DNA from: JASBZA01 sp964392065
GTDB lineage: Bacteria; Bacillota; Clostridia; Saccharofermentanales; Fastidiosipilaceae
Length of the DNA stretch: 12,933 nt
Assembly: GCA_964392065.1 (NCBI GenBank)
Contig: CAYMOG010000037.1
Coordinates: forward strand, 1-12,933
Direction of reading: 5' to 3'
This document shows positions 1 to 6,390 of this stretch, piece by piece; the stretch's first letter is position 1, and each line of letters begins with the position of its first letter. The position numbers and the translations under genes were made by a program. The notes beneath the pieces were generated by a model that saw nothing but the letters and a program-made list of their open reading frames with translations, was not told where the DNA came from and did no database searches.

Positions 1-44
1 AGCGGAGTTTAATCAACTGTTAATAGTAGAATTCGAGGAAGCCG

Positions 45-236
45 ATGATTCGCTTTGCTTCTCTTGACCCTAATCAAGCTAATAGTATTAGCCTCTTAAT
101 AATTGATGTGCCCCATACAAGCCGAACTATTGCAATTCATGATTTTGCTCCTAAGTACATAGAACAGTATTCAAGTAATAAGGCTCTAGTTTATATGACT
201 CGACTTTTATCTGAATATAGCAAAGACCCCATCTAG
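45..236 (+). CDS. small hypothetical protein (63 aa)
   Basis: I do not recognise this protein. The frame opens with ATG, and GAGGAA lies four bases upstream (35-40), an acceptable if short ribosome-binding distance. The product has no signal peptide, membrane helix or metal-binding pattern, and its second half is polar and tyrosine/serine rich. A different frame is open from base 2 to a TGA at 65-67 and could be the tail of an upstream gene overlapping this start. Alternatively, both pieces could be parts of one frameshifted or decayed gene. The stop codon lies inside the hairpin at 223-250, so gene end and possible terminator coincide. Coding status is uncertain because the ORF is short and lacks a known family. 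Confidence 0.4.
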   Translation: MIRFASLDPNQANSISLLIIDVPHTSRTIAIHDFAPKYIEQYSSNKALVYMTRLLSEYSKDPI

Positions 237-250
237 ACAGACGGGGCCTT
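223..250. terminator. possible hairpin between convergent genes
   Basis: AAGACCCCATCT (223-234) pairs with AGACGGGGCCTT (239-250) around a 4-base loop, with two mismatched positions. It sits between the ends of the small plus-strand ORF and the minus-strand aldehyde dehydrogenase gene. Neither side has a run of T, so termination strength is doubtful. Confidence 0.35.
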
Positions 251-283
251 ACGTGGCTTCATCTAGTATGAATTGTTTATTCT

Positions 284-1687
284 CTATACAATCACAGCTT
301 TGAGCTCTAAGTACTCGTCTAGAGCATAGGGTCCACCTTCTCGTCCCATACCGGATTGTTTGAAACCTCCGAATGGAGCATTGGTCGAATCGCCTGAGTC
401 GTTGATGAAAACTTCACCGGAGAGGATCTGTTTAGCAACTTCTTTTGCCTTCGATTCTTCGCCAAACACCATAGCAGATAGACCGTATTTTACGTCGTTT
501 GCCATTGTAATAGCTTCATCTAGAGTGTCATAGTAAATTATAGATAAGACTGGACCGAAGATTTCTTCCTGAGCGATTTCAGACTTATTATCTACGTCTG
601 TGAATATTACGGGTGGAACATTATAGCCTTCTGTAGATTGGGTTTCTCCTTCATATAATAAGGTAGCACTTTCCTTACCCTTCTTGATAAACTCTGTTAC
701 TTTTTCGTATTGTTGTTCAGATTGTAGTGGGCCTACATCTGTATTCTCATCTTCAGGATGACCAAAGGTATATTCTTTGGTTCTGTCAACGAACGCCTTC
801 TCTACTTGATCTCTCATCGCACGCGGGGCAAGCACTCTGGTTGCTGCCGAACAACTTTGGCCAACATTCGAGTATACGGTATTTAATACTTGTTTAGCGG
901 CAAGTTCTAAATCCGCATCTTCTAGGATAATTGCAGGTGATTTGCCACCTAACTCCAGGGTTACTCGCTTCACTCCGGAAACGGCTTGTTGTGCAATCTC
1001 AGTACCACCCTTCGTCGAGCCCGTAAATGAAATTTTGTTTATCAATTTATGGGTTGCCAACAAGTCACCCACTTCGCTACCTCTACCTGGTAAGAGTTGG
1101 AAGACGCCATCAGGTATGCCGACTTGTTCACAAGCATCGGCGAAGTAGTATGCCGTTAGAGGTGTTTTCTGACTTGGTTTCAAAACTACTGTGTTCCCCG
1201 TTAGCAGTGCTGGGAAGAACTTCCTAACGATCTGGCCAAAAGGATAATTCCATGGTGTAATCAGAGCTACAACACCGACAGGTTCCTTATGGAGCTCATA
1301 ACCATCTTTCTCTTCAATATACTTCATTTCTCGAGCTGTCTTAATGTACGTTTCGATTTCGTCGAAGTAGCCTGCAACATGCATGTCCTTCGCTTTGTGC
1401 ATAGGAACGCCCAATTCTTTGCTCAAGGTAATCGCAATATCATCGGCATGATCCTTCAGATACTTGAAGATTTTCTCCATGTATTGAATCCTCTTGTCAA
1501 CTTCCATAAATTTCCATGTATTAAGAGCATTATATGCACCTTCTACTGCTATTTCCACATCGGCTTCTTGCGCGGCAGGAACTTGTGCAATCACTTCTTT
1601 GTTTGCGGGGTTAACGACTTCCAACCACTCATCGGACTGGGACTTCACCCACTGACCATTTAGATATAGATCGTATTGTTGTGTCAT
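284..1687 (-). CDS. NAD(P)-dependent aldehyde dehydrogenase family protein
   Basis: Family enzymes oxidise aldehydes to carboxylic acids through a covalent thiohemiacetal on a cysteine. The 467 residues span the whole fold. The substrate/cofactor motif ITPWN is at 143-147 (N147 is the oxyanion asparagine), and the cofactor lysine K170 lies in VVLKPS. The general base E245 is in LELGGKSP, the nucleophile C279 is in GQSCSAATR, EEIFGP is at 374-379, and the C-terminal PFGGFKQSGMGRE signature is present. All catalytic residues are intact and the length is normal. The start is supported by AAGGAGGT about seven bases before the ATG. The substrate cannot be read from sequence; the overall pattern resembles the DhaS/AldA-like soluble enzymes of Gram-positives. 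The gene is transcribed alone and is divergent from ald. Oxidation of lactaldehyde or methylglyoxal would fit the nearby mgsA gene, but that is only inference. Confidence 0.95.
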   Translation of the reverse strand: MTQQYDLYLNGQWVKSQSDEWLEVVNPANKEVIAQVPAAQEADVEIAVEGAYNALNTWKFMEVDKRIQYMEKIFKYLKDHADDIAITLSKELGVPMHKAKDMHVAGYFDEIETYIKTAREMKYIEEKDGYELHKEPVGVVALITPWNYPFGQIVRKFFPALLTGNTVVLKPSQKTPLTAYYFADACEQVGIPDGVFQLLPGRGSEVGDLLATHKLINKISFTGSTKGGTEIAQQAVSGVKRVTLELGGKSPAIILEDADLELAAKQVLNTVYSNVGQSCSAATRVLAPRAMRDQVEKAFVDRTKEYTFGHPEDENTDVGPLQSEQQYEKVTEFIKKGKESATLLYEGETQSTEGYNVPPVIFTDVDNKSEIAQEEIFGPVLSIIYYDTLDEAITMANDVKYGLSAMVFGEESKAKEVAKQILSGEVFINDSGDSTNAPFGGFKQSGMGREGGPYALDEYLELKAVIV

Positions 1688-1772
1688 ATTCAGACCTCCT
1701 TGTTTTCTTTACTATACAAGAAGATAGGAATGGGGAGGTGACTATTCTTTTTAGATTTTGTTAACGTTGGAC

Positions 1773-1805
1773 AAACGTGCACTCGGGCCAAAGCCCCAAC
1801 ACGTT
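1773..1805. repeat. imperfect inverted repeat (hairpin 1)
   Basis: ACGTG is matched by CACGT at the far end, and GGGC pairs with GCCC around a CAAA loop, giving an interrupted stem. It lies in the long divergent intergenic region, about 90 bases before the aldehyde dehydrogenase start. It could be an operator or an RNA leader structure for that gene. There is no T-run on either side, so it is not an intrinsic terminator. Confidence 0.35.
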
Positions 1806-1815
1806 GCATAGAACC

Positions 1816-1833
1816 TAGCGTGTTTACGCGCTA
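1816..1833. repeat. 7-bp inverted repeat (hairpin 2), operator candidate
   Basis: TAGCGTG, loop TTTA, CGCGCTA: seven pairs including one G-T. It lies about 47 bases upstream of the ald -35 candidate and 10 bases after hairpin 1. A compact palindrome between divergent promoters is a typical regulator site; no cognate regulator can be named. Confidence 0.35.
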
Positions 1834-1879
1834 ATGCTTGCACAATTTTCAGTATAAATGTAATAATTTTCTGAAGCCT

Positions 1880-1910
1880 TTGACGATATTGTGAATTTCT
1901 GAAATATAAT
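1880..1910 (+). promoter_or_regulatory. candidate sigma-A-type promoter of ald
   Basis: TTGACG (1880-1885) and a perfect TATAAT (1905-1910) are separated by 19 bases, two more than ideal. Transcription would start near 1917 and give a leader of about 90 bases containing the AGAGCT direct repeat. A second TATAAT at 1968-1973 has no recognisable -35. Confidence 0.5.
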
Positions 1911-2007
1911 AAATATATGCTGTAAAATAAATAGATGTGTATAGAGCTATGAGAGCTCGATTTAAATTATAATGAAAGTATAACGCAAACAATAAAGGAG
2001 CATATAT

Positions 2008-3117
2008 ATGCGAGTTGGTACAGTTAGAGAGATTAAAGATAATGAATATCGAGTAGGGATGAGCCCTGCAGATGTTTTACAATATGTGGGTGCAGGGCAT
2101 GAAGTACTTATTCAAAAAGGTGCTGGAGTAGACTCTGGTTTTGCCGATGAAGCCTATATAGAAAATGGCGCAAAAATACTAGAAACTGCAGAAGAGGTTT
2201 GGGCTGAAGCGGATATGATCTGCAAAGTAAAAGAGCCTATGGGCAAAGAGTATGACTTGATGCGAGAAGAGCAGATTGTATTTACATACTTACATATGGC
2301 AGCTAATAAACCTTTGGCCGAAGCGATGCTTAAGAGCAAAGCTACTGGTGTTGCTTATGAGACGGTTACCAATGATGCCGGCGAATTACCACTGCTTAAT
2401 CCTATGAGTCAGATTGCTGGACGACTAAGTATATTCTCTGGAGCTACAGCTCTTGAGAGACCTCGAGGCGGTTCTGGTATTCTACTCCCTGGCGTTCCAG
2501 GTGTAAGAAGTGCCAATGTTTTGATTATTGGTGGAGGAGTCGTAGGTTCAAACGCTGCAATTATGGCACAGGGGATTGGTGCCAATGTCACACTGATGGA
2601 TGTAAATCTAAAACGTTTAGAAGAATTAGACTTACAGTTTAATAGTCAGATCGCAACGTTATTTTCTGATGAAGCGAATATTGAGCGTTATATTAAGGAC
2701 GCAGATTTAGTAATCTCTACTGTCCTTATTCCTGGTGCGGCTGCACCGAAACTTGTGAAGAAGGAACATCTCAAAATGATGAAAAAAGGTTCCGTCATTG
2801 TTGATGTAGCCATCGACCAGGGTGGATCGACAGAGGTATCGAGACCTACAACGCATTCGGATCCAACGTATGTTGTAGATGATATTGTTATGTATTGTGT
2901 TGCCAACATGCCAGGTGCTGTGCCTTATACTTCGACCAAGTCCTTGACCAATGCGACTATACGTTATGGCTTACAATTGGCTAACCATGGTGTGGGGATA
3001 TTGAAGGAGAATGCGCATTTCCGTAATGGTTTAAATACCTATAAGGGCAAGGTAACGAATCAGAGTGTTGCCAGTTCGCTTGATTTAGAATATGTGGATG
3101 CCTTGGATTTACTGTAA
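2008..3117 (+). CDS. ald: alanine dehydrogenase
   Basis: The enzyme reversibly deaminates L-alanine to pyruvate and ammonium with NAD+, in the cytoplasm, usually as a hexamer. The 369 residues match the family's normal length. Residues aligning with the known active site are all present: R15 (EYRVGMSP), K75 (KVKEP), H96 (YLHMAANKP) and D270 (VDVAIDQGG). The Rossmann motif GGGVVGSNAA begins at 175, with the acidic ribose-binding D198 at the end of the next strand. AAAGGAG lies seven bases before the ATG, which fixes the start. The gene appears monocistronic: its own promoter candidate lies upstream and a strong terminator starts 26 bases after the stop. The gene next to it encodes a remnant of a regulator family that controls amino-acid catabolism in other bacteria, so a link to alanine use is plausible but inferred. 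Confidence 0.97.
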   Translation: MRVGTVREIKDNEYRVGMSPADVLQYVGAGHEVLIQKGAGVDSGFADEAYIENGAKILETAEEVWAEADMICKVKEPMGKEYDLMREEQIVFTYLHMAANKPLAEAMLKSKATGVAYETVTNDAGELPLLNPMSQIAGRLSIFSGATALERPRGGSGILLPGVPGVRSANVLIIGGGVVGSNAAIMAQGIGANVTLMDVNLKRLEELDLQFNSQIATLFSDEANIERYIKDADLVISTVLIPGAAAPKLVKKEHLKMMKKGSVIVDVAIDQGGSTEVSRPTTHSDPTYVVDDIVMYCVANMPGAVPYTSTKSLTNATIRYGLQLANHGVGILKENAHFRNGLNTYKGKVTNQSVASSLDLEYVDALDLL

Positions 3118-3143
3118 TACTAAGTCGTGTAATTAATTGTTAT

Positions 3144-3173
3144 AGGAGTATCGCGAGGCGATACTCCTTTTTT
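3144..3173 (+). terminator. intrinsic terminator of ald
   Basis: AGGAGTATCGC (3144-3154) pairs perfectly with GCGATACTCCT (3158-3168) over a GAG loop and is followed by six Ts. It also lies immediately downstream of the convergent HTH gene, whose stop overlaps the T-run, so it may act in both directions. The minus-strand T-run is weaker. Confidence 0.92.
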
Positions 3174-3492
3174 ATGCCAATTTCGATTGTTCACCACGGT
3201 CTCTTAATTCGGAGAGATAGCGATAGATAGTGGCTTGAGAACAGTCTAGGACTTCGGCGGCGTCTTTGACCGCTCCCTTAAGAAGAAAAGCTCCGCGTTC
3301 ATTCATTTTTTCAACGATATTAATTTTCTCATCCGTAGTTAGGCGATCAGAGGAGATTCCTAAATCAGCCATAGCTTGTTTGGCGACTTCCTTCGTCACA
3401 TCATCGGTGGAATTGAAGAACGTTTCAACAGCATCCTCTTGGGGTAAAGGATACTCTGTAAGTTCAGGGAAGGCAGGCGCTGGGTTTGCCAT
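3172..3492 (-). CDS. N-terminally truncated YheO/DauR-like HTH regulator (probable remnant)
   Basis: The last 60 residues (LTTDEKINIVEKMNERGAFL to the end) match the C-terminal helix-turn-helix of YheO-type regulators, including the conserved GAFLLKGAV entry and the recognition-helix pattern SQATIYRYL. Full-length members (about 215-240 aa) carry an N-terminal PAS-like sensor domain that is absent here. No ribosome binding site precedes the ATG. The frame stays open for 16 codons upstream to a TGA at 3541-3543, and those codons include YIDSNFQFNESM, which resembles the end of the missing sensor domain (CINxN in E. coli YheO). I infer a 5' deletion or an assembly artefact beside the gap at 3597. 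If expressed, the product would be a sensor-less DNA-binding protein. Homologues such as DauR regulate D-amino-acid catabolism, so a past role in controlling ald or the symporter is possible. Confidence 0.65.
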   Translation of the reverse strand: MANPAPAFPELTEYPLPQEDAVETFFNSTDDVTKEVAKQAMADLGISSDRLTTDEKINIVEKMNERGAFLLKGAVKDAAEVLDCSQATIYRYLSELRDRGEQSKLA

Positions 3493-3537
3493 GGATTCAT
3501 TGAATTGAAAATTGGAATCAATATAGGGGTCCCATTT

Positions 3538-5077
3538 ATGTCAAAGCAAAATATCGCTTTAATCGTCATTCTTGTTTATATGGCATTGACGGTCGCNNNN
3601 NNNNNNNNNNNNNNNNNNNNNNNNNNNNNNNNNNNNNNNNNNNNNNNNNNNNNNNNNNNNNNNNNNNNNNNNNNNNNNNNNNNNNNNNNNNNNNNNGCAA
3701 AGCAACGAGGATTTCCTCATGGCAGGTAAATCTCTAGGCGTCCTCGCCCTTGCTGGAACGCTCTTCGCTGCAAATACAGGTGGTGCTTCCACCATAGGTA
3801 TTGCTCAGAATGTATATAGAGACGGTTTATCTTCTGCATGGTATGTAATCGCGGCCGGTATTGGTTTCGTCATCGTATCCTTCGTAGCATCTTATTTCCG
3901 TCGTTCTGCAGCCAATACTGTACCTCAGATAATAGGTATGCGTTTCGGTAAGAAATCCCATCTATTTACTGCAGTCGTACAGATTTTAGCCTTGTTTATG
4001 GCTACTGGCGCACAAATCATTGCAACGTCCTCTATTATCAATGCTCTAACTGGATTTGATCAGAATACTGCTGTTATTATTACTACTGTTGTTGTAATTA
4101 TCTATACGATGGTTGGTGGTCTCGTATCGGTAGCCTCTGCTAATATGCTCCATGTTTTTACAATTGTTGTAGGAATGTTTGTTGCGATGTTCTTCATCGT
4201 TATGAATCCAGAAGTTGGTGGATTCTCCAATCTCTTCGAAAAAGCTAGAGAAATAAGCTATACAGCAGGGAACAATGCCGGTCAAAATGCTAATTTACTT
4301 AGCCTAATGAAAGTCGGTATTCCAGCAATTCTAGGTTATGTTGCTATGTACTCCATGACTTTCCCCACAGGACAAGAAATTGTGCAAACCTATGCGTCTG
4401 CAAAAGATGGTAAAGTCGCTACAACTGGATCTATTGTTGCAGGTATCATCTCTGCAGTGTTCGCCATGATTCCAGCCATCATCGGTCTAGCCGCTTATAC
4501 TTTTATTCCAGGTTTCATGGATCAAAGTCAAAATACCGCTCTCGCACAATCGGCCCTTACCTTTGCACCAGGCTTAGTAACTGGGCTTGTCTTGTCCGGT
4601 GTTGTTGCTGCAACAATTTCTTCTGCTTCGGGAAATATGATTGGTACAGCCACTATGTTTGTAAACGATGTTTATATTCCTTATATTAAGAAGAATACGC
4701 GTAATGACAAGCAAGAAGTGCTCGTTTCTCGTATCGTCATGGTTGTAGTAGGATTGTTCGGCATGATTGTTGCACTTACCGGTGCAAATATCATCACAGT
4801 TATGATGTCCGCATTTGCACTACGTTCTGCAGGTCCATTCGCTGCATTTGTAACGGGTTTATTCTCCAAAAAAGTTACTTATAATGGCGGTTTCATTGGA
4901 ATCATCGCAGGAACAATTGTTGCAGCAATCTGGCAGTTCCTACTTGATGTCCCATTTGGATTAAGCGCAATCGTACCAGGTGGTATCGTGGCCCTTATTG
5001 TAATCTTCATAGTTTCTGCTATTGAAATTTCACGTGGTAAAGAGCCTGCTCCACCTATTCAATTAACGGATAAGTAA
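3538..5077 (+). CDS. sodium:solute symporter (SSS family), interrupted by an assembly gap
   Basis: A membrane transporter of the Na+-coupled SSS family (LeuT fold). The first 20 residues (3538-3596, MSKQNIALIVILVYMALTVA) form the start of helix 1. After the N-run, the frame resumes at 3698 with QSNEDFLMAGKSLG, the conserved loop before helix 2, and runs 452 more residues from the internal ATG at 3719. Helix 2 carries ANTGGAS, and ATISSASGNMIG (about 298-309 counted from 3719) supplies the paired serines of the Na2 site. A short charged C-terminal tail ends the protein. AGGGGT lies seven bases before the ATG at 3538. As written, the two halves are out of frame; the true gap length should be a multiple of three. 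Family spacing predicts 9-13 missing residues. The substrate is unknown. No clear promoter is visible: only 45 bases separate this start from the truncated regulator. Confidence 0.85.
3597..3696. other. assembly gap of 100 N
   Basis: Exactly 100 undetermined bases, a conventional placeholder for unknown length. It falls inside the symporter's first helix. The flanking frames are incompatible with 100 bases but compatible with a multiple of three; comparison with PutP and PanF spacing suggests roughly 27-39 real bases. Confidence 0.98.
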
Positions 5078-5105
5078 TCCTATCCTGTATCTATTATCTT
5101 ATAGC

Positions 5106-5140
5106 AAAAGCCTCGGGAAACAGAGTGTCCCGAGGCTTTT
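5106..5140. terminator. bidirectional intrinsic terminator
   Basis: AAAAGCCTCGGGA (5106-5118) pairs with TCCCGAGGCTTTT (5128-5140) across a 9-base loop. A-rich and T-rich flanks make it usable from both strands: it ends the symporter transcript and lies 46 bases beyond the end of the convergent DJ-1/PfpI gene. Confidence 0.92.
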
Positions 5141-5186
5141 ATTATTGCGTTTTTGTTTTCAGAACAAGCGATTTGTATTTCAAATT

Positions 5187-5687
5187 CTAGAGTAATTCTA
5201 AAATCATCTTTACATAAACAGGTAAATCACCAGGGTTTCTAGCGGTGACAATGTTGCCATCTATAACCGGCTCGTCAGACCATTCAACGCCTGCGTTGAC
5301 CATATCGTCCTTGATAGCTGTCGTTGCAGTCGCACGCACGCCGTCCAATATACCAGCAGAAATGCCCACCCAACCCGCGTGACAAATCATTGCGATTGGC
5401 TTCTTTTGCTCATGGAATTTACGAACAATTTCTAGTGCGTCCTTGTCTTGTCTCATGCGATCGGGCGCAAAACCTCCAGGAATCACCAGTCCAGCATAAT
5501 CTTCTACGTTTACGTCAGCAAAAGCGATGTCTGCTTTCTGAGCTAAACCATCTTTGCCCTTATATTCCTCGGCCTTCGTGCCAGCAATGTCCACTTCATA
5601 ACCTTCTTCTTGTAAACGATAATAAGGATAAATAAATTCTTTCTCATCATACTTATCTGCGATAAAACTTAAAAACTTCTTAGCCAT
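5187..5687 (-). CDS. DJ-1/PfpI family protein (cysteine hydrolase or glyoxalase-like)
   Basis: A class I glutamine-amidotransferase-like protein of 166 residues, the usual length for PfpI-type members. The nucleophile elbow is ICHAGW with C102 followed by H103. The adjacent acidic residue is E17 in EKEFIYPYYRL, and PGGFAPDRMR (70-79) and SIKDD-like AIKDDMVNAG follow the family pattern. Members have been described as intracellular proteases, chaperones, protein deglycases or cofactor-free glyoxalases; sequence alone does not choose between these. AAGGAG lies nine bases before the ATG. The gene is divergent from mgsA, which makes methylglyoxal, so detoxification of that aldehyde or repair of its adducts is an attractive inference. 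It is convergent with the symporter and shares its terminator. Confidence 0.93.
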   Translation of the reverse strand: MAKKFLSFIADKYDEKEFIYPYYRLQEEGYEVDIAGTKAEEYKGKDGLAQKADIAFADVNVEDYAGLVIPGGFAPDRMRQDKDALEIVRKFHEQKKPIAMICHAGWVGISAGILDGVRATATTAIKDDMVNAGVEWSDEPVIDGNIVTARNPGDLPVYVKMILELL

Positions 5688-5708
5688 TTCTTATTACTCC
5701 TTCTCTGT

Positions 5709-5721
5709 ATGCATATTGCAT
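5709..5721. repeat. inverted repeat ATGCA-tat-TGCAT
   Basis: A perfect 5-bp palindromic arm pair with a 3-base centre, located 22 bases upstream of the DJ-1/PfpI start and touching the next repeat. It is an operator candidate in the divergent region. Confidence 0.3.
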
Positions 5722-5743
5722 GTGTAGGTCTATTATCTACACA
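5721..5743. repeat. inverted repeat TGTGTAG-N9-CTACACA
   Basis: Seven perfectly matched bases on each side of a 9-base spacer, in the intergenic region between the divergent DJ-1/PfpI and mgsA genes. Spacing of about 16 bases centre to centre resembles a dimeric regulator site. Function is not shown. Confidence 0.4.
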
Positions 5744-5824
5744 AGTCTATTGACAAGTATTCACGAAAATGAAAACAAAGAGGAACAACATGGGATTTAT
5801 AGATCTAATCTACCCATTCTGCCC

Positions 5825-5853
5825 TTGAGTTCTATGCTTAAGTTCGCTAGAGT
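5825..5853 (+). promoter_or_regulatory. candidate promoter of mgsA
   Basis: TTGAGT (5825-5830), a 17-base spacer and TAGAGT (5848-5853): four of six matches in each hexamer with ideal spacing. Transcription would begin near 5860, about 27 bases before the mgsA start. Confidence 0.4.
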
Positions 5854-5886
5854 GAAGGTATTATTATTGCCAAAGGAGCACACCCT

Positions 5887-6390
5887 ATGGACCTATATGA
5901 TCATACGAACCTACAACCGATGGATACGAGAAAACATATTTGTTTGGTCGCCCATGACCATAAGAAGAAAGAACTTTTCGATTGGATGGAAGGGCATATC
6001 CCATTGTTGAAACAGCATAAACTGTATGGTACAGGTACTACGAGTACGATGATTCGTGAGCGTTTTAACTTAGAAATTGAGAGTTTTCTCTCTGGTCCTG
6101 TTGGAGGCGATCAGCAAATAGGAGCTGCAATAGCCGAGGGAAAGATCGACATTTTAATTTTCTTCTGGGATCCTCTTGAAATGCAACCTCATGATCCAGA
6201 CGTAAGGGCACTGTTACGAATTGCTGTCCTCTACGATGTTATTACGATTACGACGCCTTCAACTGCAAATTTTGTTTTTACGTCTCCATTTATGCAAGAG
6301 AAGTATCGCCGAGAAATGATCGATACTTCCTATACATTAGAACAACGTGTACAGAAATTAGCCAGAGAAATTAAAGAAGAAGAGCGCTAG
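5887..6390 (+). CDS. mgsA: methylglyoxal synthase
   Basis: Converts dihydroxyacetone phosphate to methylglyoxal and phosphate in the cytoplasm, a glycolytic bypass used when phosphate is limiting or sugar phosphates accumulate. The 167-residue protein aligns throughout with E. coli MgsA. It has VAHDHKK (H23 equals H19), GPVGGDQQ (D75 equals the catalytic base D71), LIFFWDP, and PHDPDV (H102 and D105 equal H98 and D101). It also has the ending block SPFMQEKYRR and a charged C-terminal helix slightly longer than in E. coli. AAAGGAG lies eight bases before the ATG. The gene stands alone. Its TAG stop overlaps the stop of the opposing acyltransferase gene within one CTAG, with no room for a terminator between them. 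Confidence 0.97.
   Translation: MDLYDHTNLQPMDTRKHICLVAHDHKKKELFDWMEGHIPLLKQHKLYGTGTTSTMIRERFNLEIESFLSGPVGGDQQIGAAIAEGKIDILIFFWDPLEMQPHDPDVRALLRIAVLYDVITITTPSTANFVFTSPFMQEKYRREMIDTSYTLEQRVQKLAREIKEEER

Larger units (their letters stand above)
1688..2007. promoter_or_regulatory. 320-base divergent control region (aldehyde dehydrogenase / ald)
   Basis: No gene is supported in this stretch. It holds the ribosome binding sites of both flanking genes and an ald promoter candidate (1880-1910). Two neighbouring hairpin-forming repeats (1773-1805 and 1816-1833) are present, and the ald leader contains a direct repeat AGAGCT-ATG-AGAGCT (1943-1957). For the minus strand, a TATAGT-like -10 around 1709-1714 lacks a convincing -35, so I do not call that promoter. 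Confidence 0.5.

Noticed and set aside
1289..1663. 124-codon plus-strand frame opposite the aldehyde dehydrogenase gene
   Set aside because: It is antisense to a catalytic-motif-bearing gene and has no recognisable domain or ribosome site; it is a by-product of that gene's codon pattern.
3505..3537. TTG start extending the symporter by 11 codons
   Set aside because: The ATG at 3538 has AGGGGT at normal spacing, and SSS proteins usually begin just before helix 1.
5750..5755. Perfect TTGACA hexamer upstream of mgsA
   Set aside because: No -10-like hexamer occurs 16-19 bases downstream; the TTGAGT/TAGAGT pair closer to mgsA is a better candidate.
5720..6010. 96-codon plus-strand frame upstream of and overlapping mgsA
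   Set aside because: It has no ribosome site, overlaps the well-supported mgsA start in another frame, and its first part covers the regulatory palindrome; the translation matches nothing recognisable.
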